DNA of 48,899 nucleotides. It comes from Zooshikella ganghwensis DSM 15267 (GTDB lineage: Bacteria > Pseudomonadota > Gammaproteobacteria > Pseudomonadales > Zooshikellaceae). The DNA lies in the NCBI RefSeq assembly GCF_000428585.1, contig NZ_AUAF01000024.1, forward strand, positions 1 to 48,899, in the 5' to 3' direction. Shown piece after piece: positions 29,893 to 41,479 of this stretch. Positions within the stretch are counted from its first letter, which is position 1. Each line of letters opens with the position of its first letter. The position numbers and the translations under genes are program-made. The notes under the pieces were generated by a model, which ran no database searches, had not been told where the DNA came from, and worked only from the letters and a program-made list of their open reading frames with translations.

Positions 29893-30898
29893 ACCGATCC
29901 ATCATAATGACTTACCAGCGCTTGAACGCCTTGCGGTTCTCAGTCGTGGTCGACTGACAACACTGCCAGCGCATCGTGACCATTTAAGCAGCATAATCAG
30001 TGCAACACAGCGCGCCCTTCAAAACCCTGCCCCTGATTTAGCTGGAAACAGCTATCACTTTGTATTGGAAAATACTGAGTCCAAACAAATCATTGGTGTG
30101 GCAGGCATTGAGTCAGCTGTTGGTATTAACTGCCCTTTTTATAGTTATCGCTTAAGTGAAGTAGTCCATGCCTCTGCTGAGCTACAAATCCATAATCGCA
30201 TCCCCGCCCTTCATTTATGTCAGGACTATGCCGGTAGCTCAAGGCTCTGCACTTTTTTTATTGATCCAGAATATTTAAACGCCACAACACGCCAGCTTTT
30301 ATTGAAAGCACGTTTGCTATTTATGGGCATACATCGCAGCCGGTTCGCTGATAGAACGGTTGCAGAGTTACAAGGTGTTCTGGATAACCATCAGTTGTCG
30401 CCTTTTTGGGAATGTCTTGGCCGTCACTTTTTCTCAATGGATATTAGTAAAGCGGTGTTTCTGGTTGGCATTAATTCAAAAGCATTCATCGCCAGCATGA
30501 TGCCCCAATATCCCGTTTATGTACCCCTATTATCTCCTGCAGCCCAAGCTGTTTTAGGGCAACCTCGTGCAGACATGCAACCTCACATGGCACTATTACA
30601 AGCAGAGCATTTTTGTTATCGCCACTATTTAGACATTTTTGATGCAGGTCCCACGCTTGAAGTTGAAACAAATCAAATCGAAACAATAACGCGTTTGACG
30701 TCTATTTTAATTAAGAAAATAACCTCAACACCAATTGAAAACCCTGCTCTACCATTATGTTTACTTAGCACTGGTGAGTTAAATGATTTTCGCTGTATAT
30801 TGCGTCGAGCTGACCCTGAAAACCTGCAACTATCACTTGAAGAAGCGGAGTGTTTAGGTATAGCAGAAAATGACAAAATTCACTATGCCATGTTATGA
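29879..30898 (+). CDS. aruF: Arginine/ornithine succinyltransferase, alpha subunit (AruF)
   Basis: A 339-residue subunit of the arginine N-succinyltransferase, the first AST enzyme, which moves succinyl from succinyl-CoA to arginine or ornithine. It starts MLQVRPIHHNDLPALERLA and shows family blocks EVVHASAELQIHN, LCTFFIDPEYL, LSPFWECLGRHFFSMDIS and DIFDAGPTLEVE. The start at 29879 has GGGGG just upstream and overlaps the hydrolase gene, suggesting translational coupling; the frame opens at 29819. It is more diverged than its partner AruG, as usual for the alpha subunit of the Pseudomonas-type heteromer. Confidence 0.9.
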   Translation: MLQVRPIHHNDLPALERLAVLSRGRLTTLPAHRDHLSSIISATQRALQNPAPDLAGNSYHFVLENTESKQIIGVAGIESAVGINCPFYSYRLSEVVHASAELQIHNRIPALHLCQDYAGSSRLCTFFIDPEYLNATTRQLLLKARLLFMGIHRSRFADRTVAELQGVLDNHQLSPFWECLGRHFFSMDISKAVFLVGINSKAFIASMMPQYPVYVPLLSPAAQAVLGQPRADMQPHMALLQAEHFCYRHYLDIFDAGPTLEVETNQIETITRLTSILIKKITSTPIENPALPLCLLSTGELNDFRCILRRADPENLQLSLEEAECLGIAENDKIHYAML

Positions 30899-31067
30899 GA
30901 TAAAAAATATAGGGAGGTTACATATTAACCCAGAGCACGTTTAAGCAACCATAAATACTGATAAATAAAGTAGTTAATTATAAGAAGTCATCGCCTGTTA
31001 CAGGAGTAAAAGTTAAATTCCCTGTAACCCATAATAACAACTCTAGCGGAGATGAAGGTGTACTGCT

Positions 31068-31889
31068 ATGCAAAAGCCTCAATTAGATCAGCTGTTAAAT
31101 GCAATGTGGCAAGATTATCTGGAACTGAATCCAGATGCACAACGCATATATAATTTATTTGCTTCTCACAATAATGATCAAGTAATTAATGACCATATTG
31201 CTTTACGCACATTTCAACACCCCAAAGTCACTATAGATAAAGTGGCCAGGCCTTTTCTTGCTGCGGGGTATCAGGAATCTGGTGAGTATCATTTTCCTGA
31301 AAAAAAACTATATGCAAAGCATTTTCAACATAAAGACATTTCTTTACCAAAAGTCTTTATAAGCGAGTTATGTTTAGATCAACTTTCTTCACAGTCTAAA
31401 CAGACTATCGAGAATTTATTACAGTATTTAGATAGTAATAGTTTACTTCAGGATAATTTTTGTTATTCTGGCCGCCATTGGCCCTTAACGTTATCGACTT
31501 ACCAACAATTGCTTGAAGAGAGTGAATATGCAGCGTGGACTGCAGCGTTCGGCTATCGTCCAAATCACTTCACGGTACTGGTTAATGCTTTACGCTCCCA
31601 CCAAACTTTGCAAGAAGTTAACCACTTTCTTCAACAAGAAGGGTTTACCTTAAATAGTAGTGGTGGACTGATCAAAGGCTCTCCTGACGTTTTTCTGGAG
31701 CAATCTTCAACCTTAGCTAATAAAGTTGAAGTAGCCTTTGATGATACAACAGCTGTTATTCCTAGCTGTTTTTATGAGTTTGCTTTACGCTATCCAATGG
31801 CAGATGGCGAGCTATATCAGGGTTTTGTTGCAGCATCTGCTGACAAAATTTTTGAAAGTACTAATGTCAAAATAGCCATGGGTAACTGA
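31068..31889 (+). CDS. DUF1338-family (HglS/YdcJ-like) putative Fe(II) oxygenase
   Basis: A 273-residue protein of the DUF1338 family, much shorter than HglS (about 460 aa), which turns 2-oxoadipate into D-2-hydroxyglutarate in lysine breakdown. The predicted metal triad is present: His43 (NDHIALRTF), His167 (RPNHFTVL) and Glu237 (CFYEFAL). Arg47, in the position of the conserved HglS substrate arginine, is also present. It is placed inside the AST genes between aruF and aruG, so a 2-oxo acid linked to arginine or glutamate metabolism is a likely substrate, but which one is unknown. AAGGTG lies eight bases before the ATG. Confidence 0.75.
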   Translation: MQKPQLDQLLNAMWQDYLELNPDAQRIYNLFASHNNDQVINDHIALRTFQHPKVTIDKVARPFLAAGYQESGEYHFPEKKLYAKHFQHKDISLPKVFISELCLDQLSSQSKQTIENLLQYLDSNSLLQDNFCYSGRHWPLTLSTYQQLLEESEYAAWTAAFGYRPNHFTVLVNALRSHQTLQEVNHFLQQEGFTLNSSGGLIKGSPDVFLEQSSTLANKVEVAFDDTTAVIPSCFYEFALRYPMADGELYQGFVAASADKIFESTNVKIAMGN

Positions 31890-31930
31890 TTAAAAAGGTA
31901 AATAACAGCAGGTTTAACGAGACAAAAAAA

Positions 31931-32183
31931 CGCGTAACAGGCAGTAAACAACAAACTATAAATAAGTTTTTATCTATTTTACGTTTGTTACGCGCAATAT
32001 TACATTGTATAAATAGCCCCCAGCTGAGGTGTAAAAGAAAGCATCAGGGGGAACAAAGACAAAATAATAAATCTCCCAGAACTTGTGTTCAGGAAAAAAT
32101 AAGAAAAGACTATTTTTCATATAAAAAAGGTTATTGGCTACTTAAACACTTCAAGTCTTATTGAGTTATAAAAGAATAAGACT
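31931..32183 (+). other. Structured spacer between the DUF1338 gene and aruG (three hairpins)
   Basis: The 377-base gap 31890-32266 has no gene but three inverted repeats. CGCGTAACA...GTAAA pairs with TTTAC...TGTTACGCG (31931-31948 with 31978-31994). CCCCC-N3-TGA pairs with TCAGGGGG (about 32017-32053). AGTCTTATT pairs with AATAAGACT (32154-32162 with 32175-32183). None has a proper T-run, so they look like message-processing or stability structures rather than terminators. Confidence 0.45.
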
Positions 32184-32266
32184 AATCCAGGTAAAACCAA
32201 ACGAGCCAATAAACCTGAATAACTATTTACTGATTAGGAGGCACCAAAATTGGTGAGAATGACCCC

Positions 32267-34776
<2,510 letters not shown>

Positions 34777-34793
34777 CCCCGTACTACCCTATA

Positions 34794-34828
34794 GAGAAAA
34801 GGCTCTTTGCAGTCAAAAGCCTTTTCTC
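34794..34828 (+). terminator. Hairpin in the aruD-aruB spacer, possible weak terminator or attenuator
   Basis: GAGAAAAGGCT (34794-34804) pairs perfectly with AGCCTTTTCTC (34818-34828) across 13 bases. T residues lie in the stem's 3' arm rather than after it, so termination is uncertain. A smaller hairpin CTCTT/AAGAG lies just before aruB. Confidence 0.45.
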
Positions 34829-34985
34829 AAAATATTGCGAAACAACGTTAGTTAAACAACAAATGCGTGAGTAAAGCGAGATGATACTCCTCCATGAAGG
34901 GTGTAACAAAACTATATATTTGTGTTTTGTCCTATGCCTCCACGGAAGAGATAAGATCATCTCTTTATAATAAGAGACAAATAAA

Positions 34986-36326
34986 ATGCATGCTGTTGAA
35001 GCAAATTTTGATGGCTTAGTGGGTCCAACCCACAATTACGCAGGGCTTTCCTATGGCAATGTGGCTTCCAGTAAAAATCAGCAAGTGACATCAAACCCAA
35101 AAGAAGCTGCTCTTCAGGGCTTAGCCAAAATGAAAGCACTTCATGATATGGGGTTTGTGCAAGGTGTGCTAGCGCCTCAAGCACGACCAGACATTAATAT
35201 ACTCAAACGCCTTGGCTTTACAGGATCTGATGCACGTATTTTAGCTCTTGCAGCAAAAACCGACCCAGTTTTACTTGCCTCATGCTGCTCAGCCTCCAGC
35301 ATGTGGACAGCTAATGCTGCAACCATCTCACCAAGTAGCGACACACTGGACGGTAAAATTCACATTACTCCTGCTAATTTAGTCAATAAATTCCACAGAA
35401 GTATTGAGCCAGAAACAACAGCACGCACTTTGCAGGCTGTGTTCAATAATGACCAATATTTTCAACACCATCCCCCACTCCCCGCCGTAGATGTGTTGGG
35501 TGATGAAGGCGCTGCAAATCATACACGCCTTTGTCAGAACTATGGCGATTCAGGCATGGAGTTATTTGTCTTTGGTCGTTATGGATTATCTCCAGAAAAG
35601 CCTGCTCCCAGTCGTTTTCCAGCACGTCATACTTACGAAGCATCTTCTGCTATTGCCCGCCTTCATGGGTTAGCCGCAGAGCAAACATTATTTATTCAAC
35701 AAAACCCCGCTGTTATTGATCAGGGAGTATTTCATAATGATGTTATTGCTGTAGGCAATCGAAATGTATTGTTTTTTCACGAACAAGCTTTTTTAGAAAA
35801 ACAAAACTTATTAAACAAGCTTAATGACTTTTTTAATGACCAACCTTTTTATCCAATTGAAGTCAACTCAAGTGATATCAGTGTGAAAGATGCTGTTAAC
35901 ACCTATTTGTTCAACAGCCAATTACTGTCACTTGCCAATGGAGAAATGGTCATTGTTGTTCCTGAAGAATGCTTACACAATAATACAGTTAAGCAGTATT
36001 TATCAGAATTAGTCAGTGCAAATAACCCAATAACTCAATTGCTCAGCTTTGATTTAAAACAAAGTATGCAAAATGGAGGAGGACCAGCTTGTTTACGCCT
36101 ACGTGTAACATTAACCCAGGATGAGCTTAATGCAGTCAACCCTCACTGTATTCTTAATGATTTCCTTTATTCAACACTAACAGGTTGGGTCAATAAGCAC
36201 TATCGAGATCAATTAACTATCCAAGACTTAAGTGATCCGTCTTTACTTCACGAAACACAACTCGCACTCGATGAACTCACACAAATACTACAGTTAGGTA
36301 GTATCTACCCCTTTCAACGTCATTAA
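34986..36326 (+). CDS. aruB: N-succinylarginine dihydrolase AruB (AstB)
   Basis: A 446-residue enzyme of the amidinotransferase-like fold. It hydrolyses N2-succinylarginine to N2-succinylornithine, two ammonia and CO2. The start [22 protein letters not shown] is diagnostic. The catalytic triad known from E. coli AstB (Glu174, His248, Cys365) is visible as Glu174 (LGDEGAANH), His250 (GVFHND) and Cys369 ([12 protein letters not shown]). It is the last AST gene. The expected astE/aruE does not follow; a strong terminator does. Confidence 0.95.
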   Translation: MHAVEANFDGLVGPTHNYAGLSYGNVASSKNQQVTSNPKEAALQGLAKMKALHDMGFVQGVLAPQARPDINILKRLGFTGSDARILALAAKTDPVLLASCCSASSMWTANAATISPSSDTLDGKIHITPANLVNKFHRSIEPETTARTLQAVFNNDQYFQHHPPLPAVDVLGDEGAANHTRLCQNYGDSGMELFVFGRYGLSPEKPAPSRFPARHTYEASSAIARLHGLAAEQTLFIQQNPAVIDQGVFHNDVIAVGNRNVLFFHEQAFLEKQNLLNKLNDFFNDQPFYPIEVNSSDISVKDAVNTYLFNSQLLSLANGEMVIVVPEECLHNNTVKQYLSELVSANNPITQLLSFDLKQSMQNGGGPACLRLRVTLTQDELNAVNPHCILNDFLYSTLTGWVNKHYRDQLTIQDLSDPSLLHETQLALDELTQILQLGSIYPFQRH

Positions 36327-36343
36327 TGACTTATTTTGGCCAT

Positions 36344-36375
36344 AAAAAAACCCGGCTATTTTGCCGGGTTTTTTT
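36344..36375. terminator. Bidirectional terminator between aruB and the YfcC-type transporter
   Basis: A7-CCCGGC, an 8-base loop, GCCGGG-T7: a GC-rich stem with A and T runs on both sides, ending the convergent AST and transporter transcripts. Confidence 0.9.
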
Positions 36376-36406
36376 GTCTTGCTTTATTATCCTAATTCAA
36401 AACTGC

Positions 36407-37816
36407 TTATGAAAGTACTGCTGCAACACTCAGCACAGCCATAATCAGGATGGTTAAAATGATCAGCAGTGGCCAAATAAACTTCAACCAGCGGTTGTAA
36501 GAAACACGACCTATAGCCAAACCACCCATGACCACCGCAGAAGTAGGTGTAATTAAGTTAACAATACCAGAAGCAGACTGATATGCTGTTACCACTAAGT
36601 CTCGTCCTACACCAGCAAAGTCAGCTAAAGGCGCCATAATTGGCATGGTTAATACTGCCAGACCAGAAGAAGAAGGCACTAAGAAGGAAAGCACTACTTC
36701 CAACCAGTACATTAAATTAATAAAAGCAATACTATTTAATCCTGCAAGCGCTTGCTCTGAAGCATGAAGAATAGTATCAGTGATCATACCGTTATTCATG
36801 ACCACCACAATACCGCGAGCAATACCAATAATCAGTGCTACCCCTAAAAGGTCACGAGCACCATCAACAAAATTAGAAGTAAACTCTTCTTCACCCATTC
36901 TGGCAATTAAACCAACCACAATGCTTGACCCGATAAATAGGGCAGAAATTTTTGCCATCCACCAGTCTAAAGAAGACACTCCGTAAATCATCACCGCAAA
37001 TGTTAGAGCAAAAACAATCAAAATCAATTGCCTAGAACCACTGAGACTAATATCCTGATTTTGATCTTTACCATGTAAAAAGTGCTTTTTATTATCTTCT
37101 GCCATGTCTGCCACTAACGAAGCAGATGGGTCTTTTTTGACTTTAGCAGCATAGCGCATAACAAAGGCAACACAGATTAACCAACCTAACCCCAAAATAG
37201 CTAAACGCCACATCATACCTACAGAGAATTTTACCCCTGCTGCATCAGATGCAATTACAGTTGCAAAGGGATTAATGGTAGAGCCTAGCGTACCAATACC
37301 CGCTCCTAATAAAATAATGGCAACACCGGTTACCGCATCATATCCCGCCGCTATCACCACAGGTATTAACAATGTATAAAAGGGTATGGTCTCTTCGGCC
37401 ATACCGTATACCGTTCCCCCTGCCGCAAAAAGCAACATTAATATCGGGATCATTAAAATCTCTTTTCCCTTTAAACCGGTTACAGTGCGGGCAATTCCGG
37501 CATCAATCGCACCTGTTTTATTAACAACCCCTAAAAATCCACCAATAATCAAAACAAACAATGCAACATCAATTGCATTTGCCTCATAACTGTCATGATC
37601 ATAGAAGCCGTCAACAGGCGCTAAAAAAATTTCCCACACACCTTGTGGGTTTGCATCCACCTCTTTATAGGTCCCTGCTACTGGGACTTCTTTATCAAGT
37701 TTCTCATTATGAACCCTATCATACTGACCAGCAGGCACTAACCACGTTAAGCCTGCCACCACAATGATGAGGAGAAAGAGTATGCTATACGCTGAAGGGA
37801 ACTTAAACTTTGCCAT
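36407..37816 (-). CDS. YfcC-family transporter, probable arginine/ornithine antiporter of the ADI pathway
   Basis: A 469-residue inner-membrane carrier of the YfcC group (DcuC/ion-transporter superfamily), with about 12 membrane segments. Recognisable blocks are FKFPSAYSILFLLIIVVAGLTWLVPAGQYD at the N-terminus, GTVYGMAEETIPFYTLLIPV and SFLVPSSSGLAVLTMPIMAPLAD. It is not the APC-family ArcD of Pseudomonas. In streptococci, however, the ArcD encoded with arginine deiminase belongs to this family, so arginine/ornithine exchange is the likely role here, divergent from arcABC. AAGGAAG lies before the ATG. A perfect FNR/ANR box sits upstream with a long leader. Its place in the ADI cluster is inferred from position only. 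Confidence 0.82.
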   Translation of the reverse strand: MAKFKFPSAYSILFLLIIVVAGLTWLVPAGQYDRVHNEKLDKEVPVAGTYKEVDANPQGVWEIFLAPVDGFYDHDSYEANAIDVALFVLIIGGFLGVVNKTGAIDAGIARTVTGLKGKEILMIPILMLLFAAGGTVYGMAEETIPFYTLLIPVVIAAGYDAVTGVAIILLGAGIGTLGSTINPFATVIASDAAGVKFSVGMMWRLAILGLGWLICVAFVMRYAAKVKKDPSASLVADMAEDNKKHFLHGKDQNQDISLSGSRQLILIVFALTFAVMIYGVSSLDWWMAKISALFIGSSIVVGLIARMGEEEFTSNFVDGARDLLGVALIIGIARGIVVVMNNGMITDTILHASEQALAGLNSIAFINLMYWLEVVLSFLVPSSSGLAVLTMPIMAPLADFAGVGRDLVVTAYQSASGIVNLITPTSAVVMGGLAIGRVSYNRWLKFIWPLLIILTILIMAVLSVAAVLS

Positions 37817-38080
37817 CGCAGTACTTCCTTTTTATGGGGTAAACTGGATTTTTTGTTATTGGCTCATGTTGTTGAACTGAACTTATATTAAACGCTATTA
37901 AAAGTTTATTATTAATTGGCATGATGTCTAATAACTTATTCTCAACCATAACACTTAAAAACTTTTTTCATAACGTTTAACCCATCCATCAACACTTACT
38001 TATTAGATTTAAGCCAAGATTAATGAAATATTGACTGAGCGCCATATGTGATTTACGACGCAGTTGATATTGAAATGTAA

Positions 38081-38137
38081 AAGCACGCAATACGTGCTTC
38101 ATGGATTTCTACCACACCAAGTATTATTTCTTGGTGT
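38081..38137 (-). promoter_or_regulatory. Two hairpins in the 5' leader of the YfcC-type transporter gene
   Basis: Read on the minus strand, ACACCAAG/CTTGGTGT (38137-38130 with 38121-38114) is followed by AAGCACG-TATTG-CGTGCTT-TT (38099 to about 38079). The second is a terminator-like stem with a short T-run. Both lie inside the leader predicted from the FNR-dependent promoter, about 280 bases before the start codon, and could act as an attenuator. Confidence 0.4.
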
Positions 38138-38210
38138 TTAAGTGCGCTGCCAGCAACTGTGATCAAGTTAGAATGAGTTAAGGGTTGATTCAGCCAACGA
38201 TTAACTCCGG

Positions 38211-38251
38211 ATTGTAGTCTATCTAAAACACTTGTTCTTGATAAAGATCAA
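38211..38251 (-). promoter_or_regulatory. Perfect FNR/ANR box and matched -10 for the YfcC-type transporter
   Basis: TTGATAAAGATCAA (38238-38251) is a perfect TTGAT-N4-ATCAA site for FNR/ANR. On the minus strand TACAAT (38216-38211) lies where a -10 should be if the box is centred about 41 bases before the start (near 38204), the class II activation layout. No equally good -10 is found on the plus strand. The predicted leader to the transporter start is about 388 nt. The whole gap 37817-39081 (1265 bases) carries no gene. Confidence 0.7.
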
Positions 38252-38830
38252 ACGCCTGAAAAGAAAAATTATTGAATCAATGGTATTTAATTTTTCTTTT
38301 AAAAAGGCGTCACTTACAGCGCATTTATGCAAGTATTCAAAAAGCTCGATTGTTAAAATATTAATCAATAAATTTGCTTAATAAGTTAATTTTAGTAGCA
38401 TTAACAAAAAAAATAATTATCGAGCAAATATTAATCATTTTTTCTTGTAACTTTACTACAAAACCTCATTCTATCACCCTGGCAGCTGAACAACCTACCA
38501 AAAAGTGACTATTAATTTCTGTTTAGCGACAAACCAAGTGCTAAAAAAATAAATCACATGCAGAATTATATAGCTAAACTTTACTTTTGCCACAAGTAGG
38601 TTAATAGTAAGCCTATATTCAAAACACACGAAAACAGCGAATAAGCAAATTGTCGTTTAAATGCACAACAATGCTCAAAAATAAAAGCTGTATTTTGTTA
38701 TTTTACTAGTTTAGTTAAAATTCACATTAAAATGGGTATTTTTACGTACAGTCAAAAAAAAATCGTAGCGCTAGCCTATGTCGCGCATTGAGAGCTTCCA
38801 AGCTAATATCAGCTTATATATTTTAAATAC

Positions 38831-38867
38831 TTTCCAACTTGCGACAGCTTCTTATCAAAATGCCGCA
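38831..38867 (-). promoter_or_regulatory. Tandem ArgR operator between the transporter gene and arcA
   Basis: On the minus strand TGCGGC-N8-AA-N5 (38867-38847) is followed directly by TGTCGC-N8-AA (38846-38831): two ArgR half-sites exactly 21 bp apart, the second perfect. It lies about 215 bases before arcA. A single plus-strand TGTCGC occurs at 38779-38784. Pseudomonas ArgR also acts on the arc operon. Confidence 0.6.
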
Positions 38868-39081
38868 AGTATTTTTAAAATGAATAACACTTCTTAAATA
38901 GTGTTTTCTGTCAAAATTCTTGAAGTACTTATTGATAACTTATCCAGCTTAATAGCACTCAAGATTTTTTATGATAAAACTATTAAATATTGTGTTATTC
39001 ATACAAACTTAGTGTCATACACTAGGATGTTATAATTATCCTTTACTTTTAGTCGCTTGTTGACAGGCAAGGAGAGAGCAA

Positions 39082-40308
39082 ATGTCTCGCTTTTATGTTG
39101 GCTCAGAAATTGGACAACTACGCAAAGTACTACTTCACCGCCCAGAATTGTCTTTACGGCGCCTGACTCCATCAAACTGTGAAGACCTCCTTTTTGATGA
39201 TGTCTTACGTGTTGAAGAGGCCGGTAAAGAGCATGATGTATTTGCTCAAACACTACGAGATAACGGCGTTGAAGTCTTTTTGCTGCTCGATGTTCTCGCT
39301 GAAACATTATCCTCTCCTGAAGCCAAAAAATGGGTTTTGGATCGTCAGGTCTCCGAATACCGCTTCGGTCCTACATTTTCAACCGAGGTTAGAAGCTTCC
39401 TCAATGAAATGGATAATGCCAAGTTAGCGTCACACCTGATTGGTGGATTAACTGTTGCAGAGCTTAACTCACAGTGCCCAAGCCCTGTTTTGCAAATGAT
39501 GCACGAAACAGACTTTATTTTAGACCCAATTCCTAACCATTTATTCACCCGTGATACTTCTTGCTGGGTCTATGGCGGAGTATCTGTTAATCCAATGGCA
39601 AAACCCGCTCGGAAGCGCGAAACTGTTCATTTACGTGCCATCTACAAATTCCACCCCATGTTTAAAGATGCTGATTTTGAAGTCTACTTTGGTGATGAAG
39701 ACCGTAACTTTGAACTAGCAACACTTGAAGGTGGCGACGTACTAGTTATTGGCAAAGGTGCTGTTTTAATTGGTATGTCAGAACGGACAACACCGCAGGG
39801 AGTTGAGTTATTAGCTCGCAACCTATTTAAGACAGGCCAAGCTAATAAAGTGATTGCTTTGCAACTGCCTAAAGCGCGGAGCTGTATGCACCTCGACACA
39901 GTAATGACTCATATGGATTATGATTGTTTTACTGTTTACCCCGATATTATGCGTAATGATATACCTGCCTGGGAGCTTACTCCTGGTAAAGCAGCAGGTG
40001 AAATTAACTATACCCGCATCAAAGATAGCTTTATCAAAGCCATTGCCCGCACATTAGAAGTACCAGAATTACGTCTTATTCATACTGGAGGTGACGTATT
40101 TGAGGCAGAACGTGAGCAGTGGAATGACGCCAATAACGTGCTTACTGTGCGTCCTGGTGTTGTAATTGGTTATGAGCGAAATGTTTATACCATTAAAAAG
40201 ATGGAAGAAGCAGGTATTACTGTGCTTCCAATTCCTGGTGAAGATTTGGGTCGCGGTCGTGGTGGAGCACGCTGCATGAGCTGCCCACTAGAACGTGATG
40301 ATATCTAG
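39082..40308 (+). CDS. arcA: Arginine deiminase ArcA
   Basis: A 408-residue cytosolic enzyme converting arginine to citrulline and ammonia, the first step of the fermentative ADI pathway. Active-site residues of the family are visible: Asp158 (FTRDTSCW), Glu216 ([10 protein letters not shown]), His270 ([12 protein letters not shown]) and the nucleophile Cys398 in [10 protein letters not shown]. The start [20 protein letters not shown] is typical. AAGGAGAG lies before the ATG. It heads arcA-arcB-arcC; control by ArgR and oxygen is suggested by the upstream sites. Confidence 0.96.
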   Translation: MSRFYVGSEIGQLRKVLLHRPELSLRRLTPSNCEDLLFDDVLRVEEAGKEHDVFAQTLRDNGVEVFLLLDVLAETLSSPEAKKWVLDRQVSEYRFGPTFSTEVRSFLNEMDNAKLASHLIGGLTVAELNSQCPSPVLQMMHETDFILDPIPNHLFTRDTSCWVYGGVSVNPMAKPARKRETVHLRAIYKFHPMFKDADFEVYFGDEDRNFELATLEGGDVLVIGKGAVLIGMSERTTPQGVELLARNLFKTGQANKVIALQLPKARSCMHLDTVMTHMDYDCFTVYPDIMRNDIPAWELTPGKAAGEINYTRIKDSFIKAIARTLEVPELRLIHTGGDVFEAEREQWNDANNVLTVRPGVVIGYERNVYTIKKMEEAGITVLPIPGEDLGRGRGGARCMSCPLERDDI

Positions 40309-40394
40309 TTCGACTTATTGATTAATCTTTGACTTATGGTTCTTAACCCAAGACCATACAACAACTGTTTTAGATAAGAGTAAGGTAAATAGTC

Positions 40395-41396
40395 ATGGCA
40401 TTTAATTTAAGAAACCGCCATTTTCTTAAACTAGAAGATTTAACACCTCGTGAAATCAAGTTTCTACTACGTCTTTCTGATGACCTAAAAATTGCAAAAT
40501 ACACAGGTCATGAGCAACCTCGGCTGCAAGGTAAAAACATTGCCTTAATTTTTGAAAAATCTTCTACTCGCACACGATGTGCTTTTGAAGTAGCAGCATA
40601 CGACCAAGGCGCAAATGTCACCTATATTGGCCCATCTGGCTCACAAATAGGTGCTAAAGAATCCATGAAAGATACGGCTCGTGTCTTAGGCCGCATGTAT
40701 GATGGCATTGAATATCGCGGTTTTGGTCAAGAAATCGTCGAAGAGTTAGCCGCTAGTGCAGGTGTTCCTGTTTGGAACGGCCTTACTGACGAATTTCACC
40801 CAACGCAAATTCTTGCCGACTTCCTGACCATGTTAGAGCACAGTGGTAAGCCCCTTAATGAGATTGCTTACTGCTACTTAGGTGATGGTGGTAATAATAT
40901 GGGTCACTCACTCATGATTGGCGCCGCTAAAATGGGTATGGATTTCCGTATGGCTGCTCCAGAAGGCTGCCGACCTGATGAGAAGCTCGTCAATGTTGCC
41001 CAAGAAATTGCCAAAACCACTGGCGCTAAAATCATGATTACAGATGATGTAGAAGCCGCCGTGAAAAATGCTGACTTTTTATACACTGACGTATGGGTGT
41101 CTATGGGTGAGGCCGACAGTGTCTGGGAAGAGCGTATTAAGCTGTTGAAGCCTTATCAAGTTAACCGTGAGTTAATTGAAAAAACTGGTAACCCCAATGT
41201 GAAATTCATGCATTGCTTACCTGCATTCCATAACAGAGAAACCAAGGTCGGTGAAGAAATTTACCAGAAGTATGGTCTTGATGGTATGGAAGTTACGGAA
41301 GAAGTATTTGAATCTAAGCACTCAATTGTCTTTGATCAGGCTGAAAACCGGTTACACACTATTAAAGCCGTAATGGTTGCCACCTTAGGCAGCTAA
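40395..41396 (+). CDS. arcB: Catabolic ornithine carbamoyltransferase ArcB
   Basis: A 333-residue enzyme that in this setting phosphorolyses citrulline to ornithine and carbamoyl phosphate. The carbamoyl-phosphate loop SSTRTR (56-61), HPTQ (135-138), SMGE and the ornithine-site HCLPA are present. Sequence alone does not separate catabolic from biosynthetic enzymes; its place between arcA and arcC decides it. It follows arcA by 86 bases. Confidence 0.94.
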   Translation: MAFNLRNRHFLKLEDLTPREIKFLLRLSDDLKIAKYTGHEQPRLQGKNIALIFEKSSTRTRCAFEVAAYDQGANVTYIGPSGSQIGAKESMKDTARVLGRMYDGIEYRGFGQEIVEELAASAGVPVWNGLTDEFHPTQILADFLTMLEHSGKPLNEIAYCYLGDGGNNMGHSLMIGAAKMGMDFRMAAPEGCRPDEKLVNVAQEIAKTTGAKIMITDDVEAAVKNADFLYTDVWVSMGEADSVWEERIKLLKPYQVNRELIEKTGNPNVKFMHCLPAFHNRETKVGEEIYQKYGLDGMEVTEEVFESKHSIVFDQAENRLHTIKAVMVATLGS

Positions 41397-41479
41397 TAAT
41401 CACCTAGTCTGCTAGAACCTGGCTGCCCCTTTCCCCATCCAGGGCAGCCAGTCCCCACTTATAGAGAGAGGAAGCAAGC

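Noticed and set aside
38930-38950. Second FNR box nearer arcA (TTGATAACTTATCC)
   Set aside because: The first half matches but the second half shares almost nothing with ATCAA.
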